A program made the translations under genes and the position numbers. Shown here in pieces: positions 63,094-64,000 of a stretch of 64,000 nucleotides of DNA. Where the stretch lies: NCBI GenBank assembly GCA_019448385.1, contig JAGTXO010000034.1, positions 1-64,000 of the forward strand, in the 5' to 3' direction. Position 1 is the stretch's first letter. Every line of letters begins with the position of its first letter. This stretch comes from Diacronema lutheri. Lineage: Eukaryota; Haptophyta; Pavlovophyceae; Pavlovales; Pavlovaceae. The notes beneath the pieces are model-generated. The model had not been told where the DNA came from. It worked only from the letters and a program-made list of their open reading frames with translations, and did not search any database.

Positions 63094-64000
63094 ATGCCCT
63101 CGTCGACGCGCACGAGCTGCGTCGTGCTCTCCGCGGGCTGCGCGGTGCTGCTGTTGTTGCAGCACCAGCTGCTCCCGCACTCGCCAGAAAGCGCGAGCGC
63201 CGACGCGCCCGCGCGCGGCGTCGCCGGCCCTGCCGCGCCGCCCGATGCGCCGGTGGACGCGGCTGCGCGCGCGGCTGCCGCGCCGTCCGCGTTGGTGCGC
63301 ACGGTCGACGCGGCCGGCGCGCGCGCGCCGGTGGCCGCCGGACTGCCCGTCGCGCCCGACGGCGAGCTCGGCGCCGCGCCCATTGCTGGCGACGCGGCCG
63401 CGGCCGCCGCGCTCGCCACGCGCGCGGCGGCCGCGCTCGCCGACGCGGCGCGCGCGGCGGACGAGGAGGTGTCGGCGGAGCCGCACCCGGATGCAGCGCT
63501 GGGCGGCGACATGTTCGACGAGCCCGTCCTTTTACGCGAGGCCGCCGCCGTCGCGCTCCGCCGCGCCGACGGCCGGCGCGAGCTGATCCTCGTGCCGACA
63601 TCGTTCTCGTACAACCACTACACGCTCAACATGCTGCTCAACATTAAAAGGCTCGGCTACGCGCACGTGCTGCTGCTCGGCGCGGGGCGCGAGGAGTGCG
63701 CCGCCGCAACCGCGCTCTCGCCGCTGCCCACCCGCTGCGTCTGGGACGGCCGCTGGCAGCGCGACGAGGCCTTCCGCGCGCGCGCGAAGCCGTGGGCATC
63801 GTTTTGTCCGCCCGTCCCGCCCTTTTGCGATTCGAAGGCGGAACCGCAAGTGCGCGGCGCGGCGCGGCGCGGCGCGGCGCGCGCTGGTGCCGCGTGTCTT
63901 TTTCGCCGGCTCGCGCCACCGCGCGCCGCGCGCTGCCTCGGCGCAGGCGGCGAACTGTGCCGCGGGCGTGGTCGCTCGCTAAATAGGGGGGGGGGGGGGG
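63094..64000 (+). CDS. Glycosyltransferase-like type II membrane protein, 5' part (runs off the window)
   Basis: ATG 63,094 opens a frame with no stop before the window end. Residues 8-25 form a signal anchor (SCVVLSAGCAVLLLLQHQ), then an alanine/aspartate stem, then a catalytic-domain start: LILVPTSFSYNHYTLNMLLN and IKRLGYAHVLLLGAGREECA, a Rossmann-like strand-helix-strand typical of nucleotide-sugar transferases (GT77-like). CVWDGRWQRDEAF follows. After about 63,783 the reading becomes basic and repetitive, and a G run starts at 63,986, so an intron probably begins near there; a G run on the donor side matches other introns here. The D-x-D site would lie in the next exon, outside the window. 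Function inferred from fold only. Confidence 0.6.
   Translation, partial: MPSSTRTSCVVLSAGCAVLLLLQHQLLPHSPESASADAPARGVAGPAAPPDAPVDAAARAAAAPSALVRTVDAAGARAPVAAGLPVAPDGELGAAPIAGDAAAAAALATRAAAALADAARAADEEVSAEPHPDAALGGDMFDEPVLLREAAAVALRRADGRRELILVPTSFSYNHYTLNMLLNIKRLGYAHVLLLGAGREECAAATALSPLPTRCVWDGRWQRDEAFRARAKPWASFCPPVPPFCDSKAEPQVRGAARRGAARAGAACLFRRLAPPRAARCLGAGGELCRGRGRSLNRGGGG

Noticed and set aside
1-64000. CRISPR arrays, tRNA or rRNA genes, bacterial operons
   Set aside because: The tandem repeats have no spacers, no cloverleaf or rRNA core sequence was seen, and spliced genes show this is a eukaryotic nucleus.

Overview
This window is nuclear DNA from a very GC-rich, flagellated, photosynthetic eukaryote. 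A haptophyte-type alga fits best. The evidence is a 19-exon IFT144/WDR19 gene (cilium/flagellum), a PsbQ-type photosystem II gene with a layered plastid-targeting leader, spliceosomal introns that include GC-AG ones, and very long pure C or G runs in introns. Clade assignment is inference; no rRNA or organelle marker is present.

Layout. (1) Positions 1-24,080: a long same-strand (minus) coding block with large alanine-rich proteins. It carries a chromodomain, a YqaJ/lambda-exonuclease-like nuclease, two Ulp1-like (C48) peptidase signatures, a ubiquitin-specific-protease-like protein and a Pif1-family helicase. I read it as one large mobile or virus-like element of unassigned family, partly decayed, with a plus-strand LINE fragment lodged inside it near 17.8-19.2 kb. 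(2) 24,080-33,235: an AT-richer foldback element, a decayed hypothetical gene, a glycosyltransferase gene, a young 2.76-kb Tc1/mariner-like element with 438-bp terminal inverted repeats and TA flanks, a 189-bp tandem repeat array, and the first sulfotransferase-like gene. (3) 33,236-36,151: a 5'-truncated LINE (reverse transcriptase plus C-terminal nuclease-like region) enclosed by about 100-bp inverted repeats. It separates two copies of a segmental duplication. (4) 36,160-38,112: the second repeat array, promoter-like repeat and sulfotransferase copy (12 of 315 residues differ). (5) 38,600-64,000: ordinary host genes: an SMP-30/NHL-type beta-propeller (4 exons), a small two-helix membrane protein, an ankyrin-repeat protein, IFT144, PsbQ, a six-helix membrane protein, a class B DnaJ protein, and the 5' end of a second glycosyltransferase-like gene running off the window.

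Striking features of the host genes: intron 18 of IFT144 is 5.65 kb and is almost entirely a 33-bp minisatellite of about 166 units. Because 33 is divisible by three, it produces spurious open frames of about 2,000 codons on both strands. Several introns place a G-run on the donor side and a complementary C-run on the acceptor side, so they could fold the splice sites together. Exon structures were read by hand from frame continuity and from remembered human WDR19 and general family patterns; no alignment, database search or transcript data was available.
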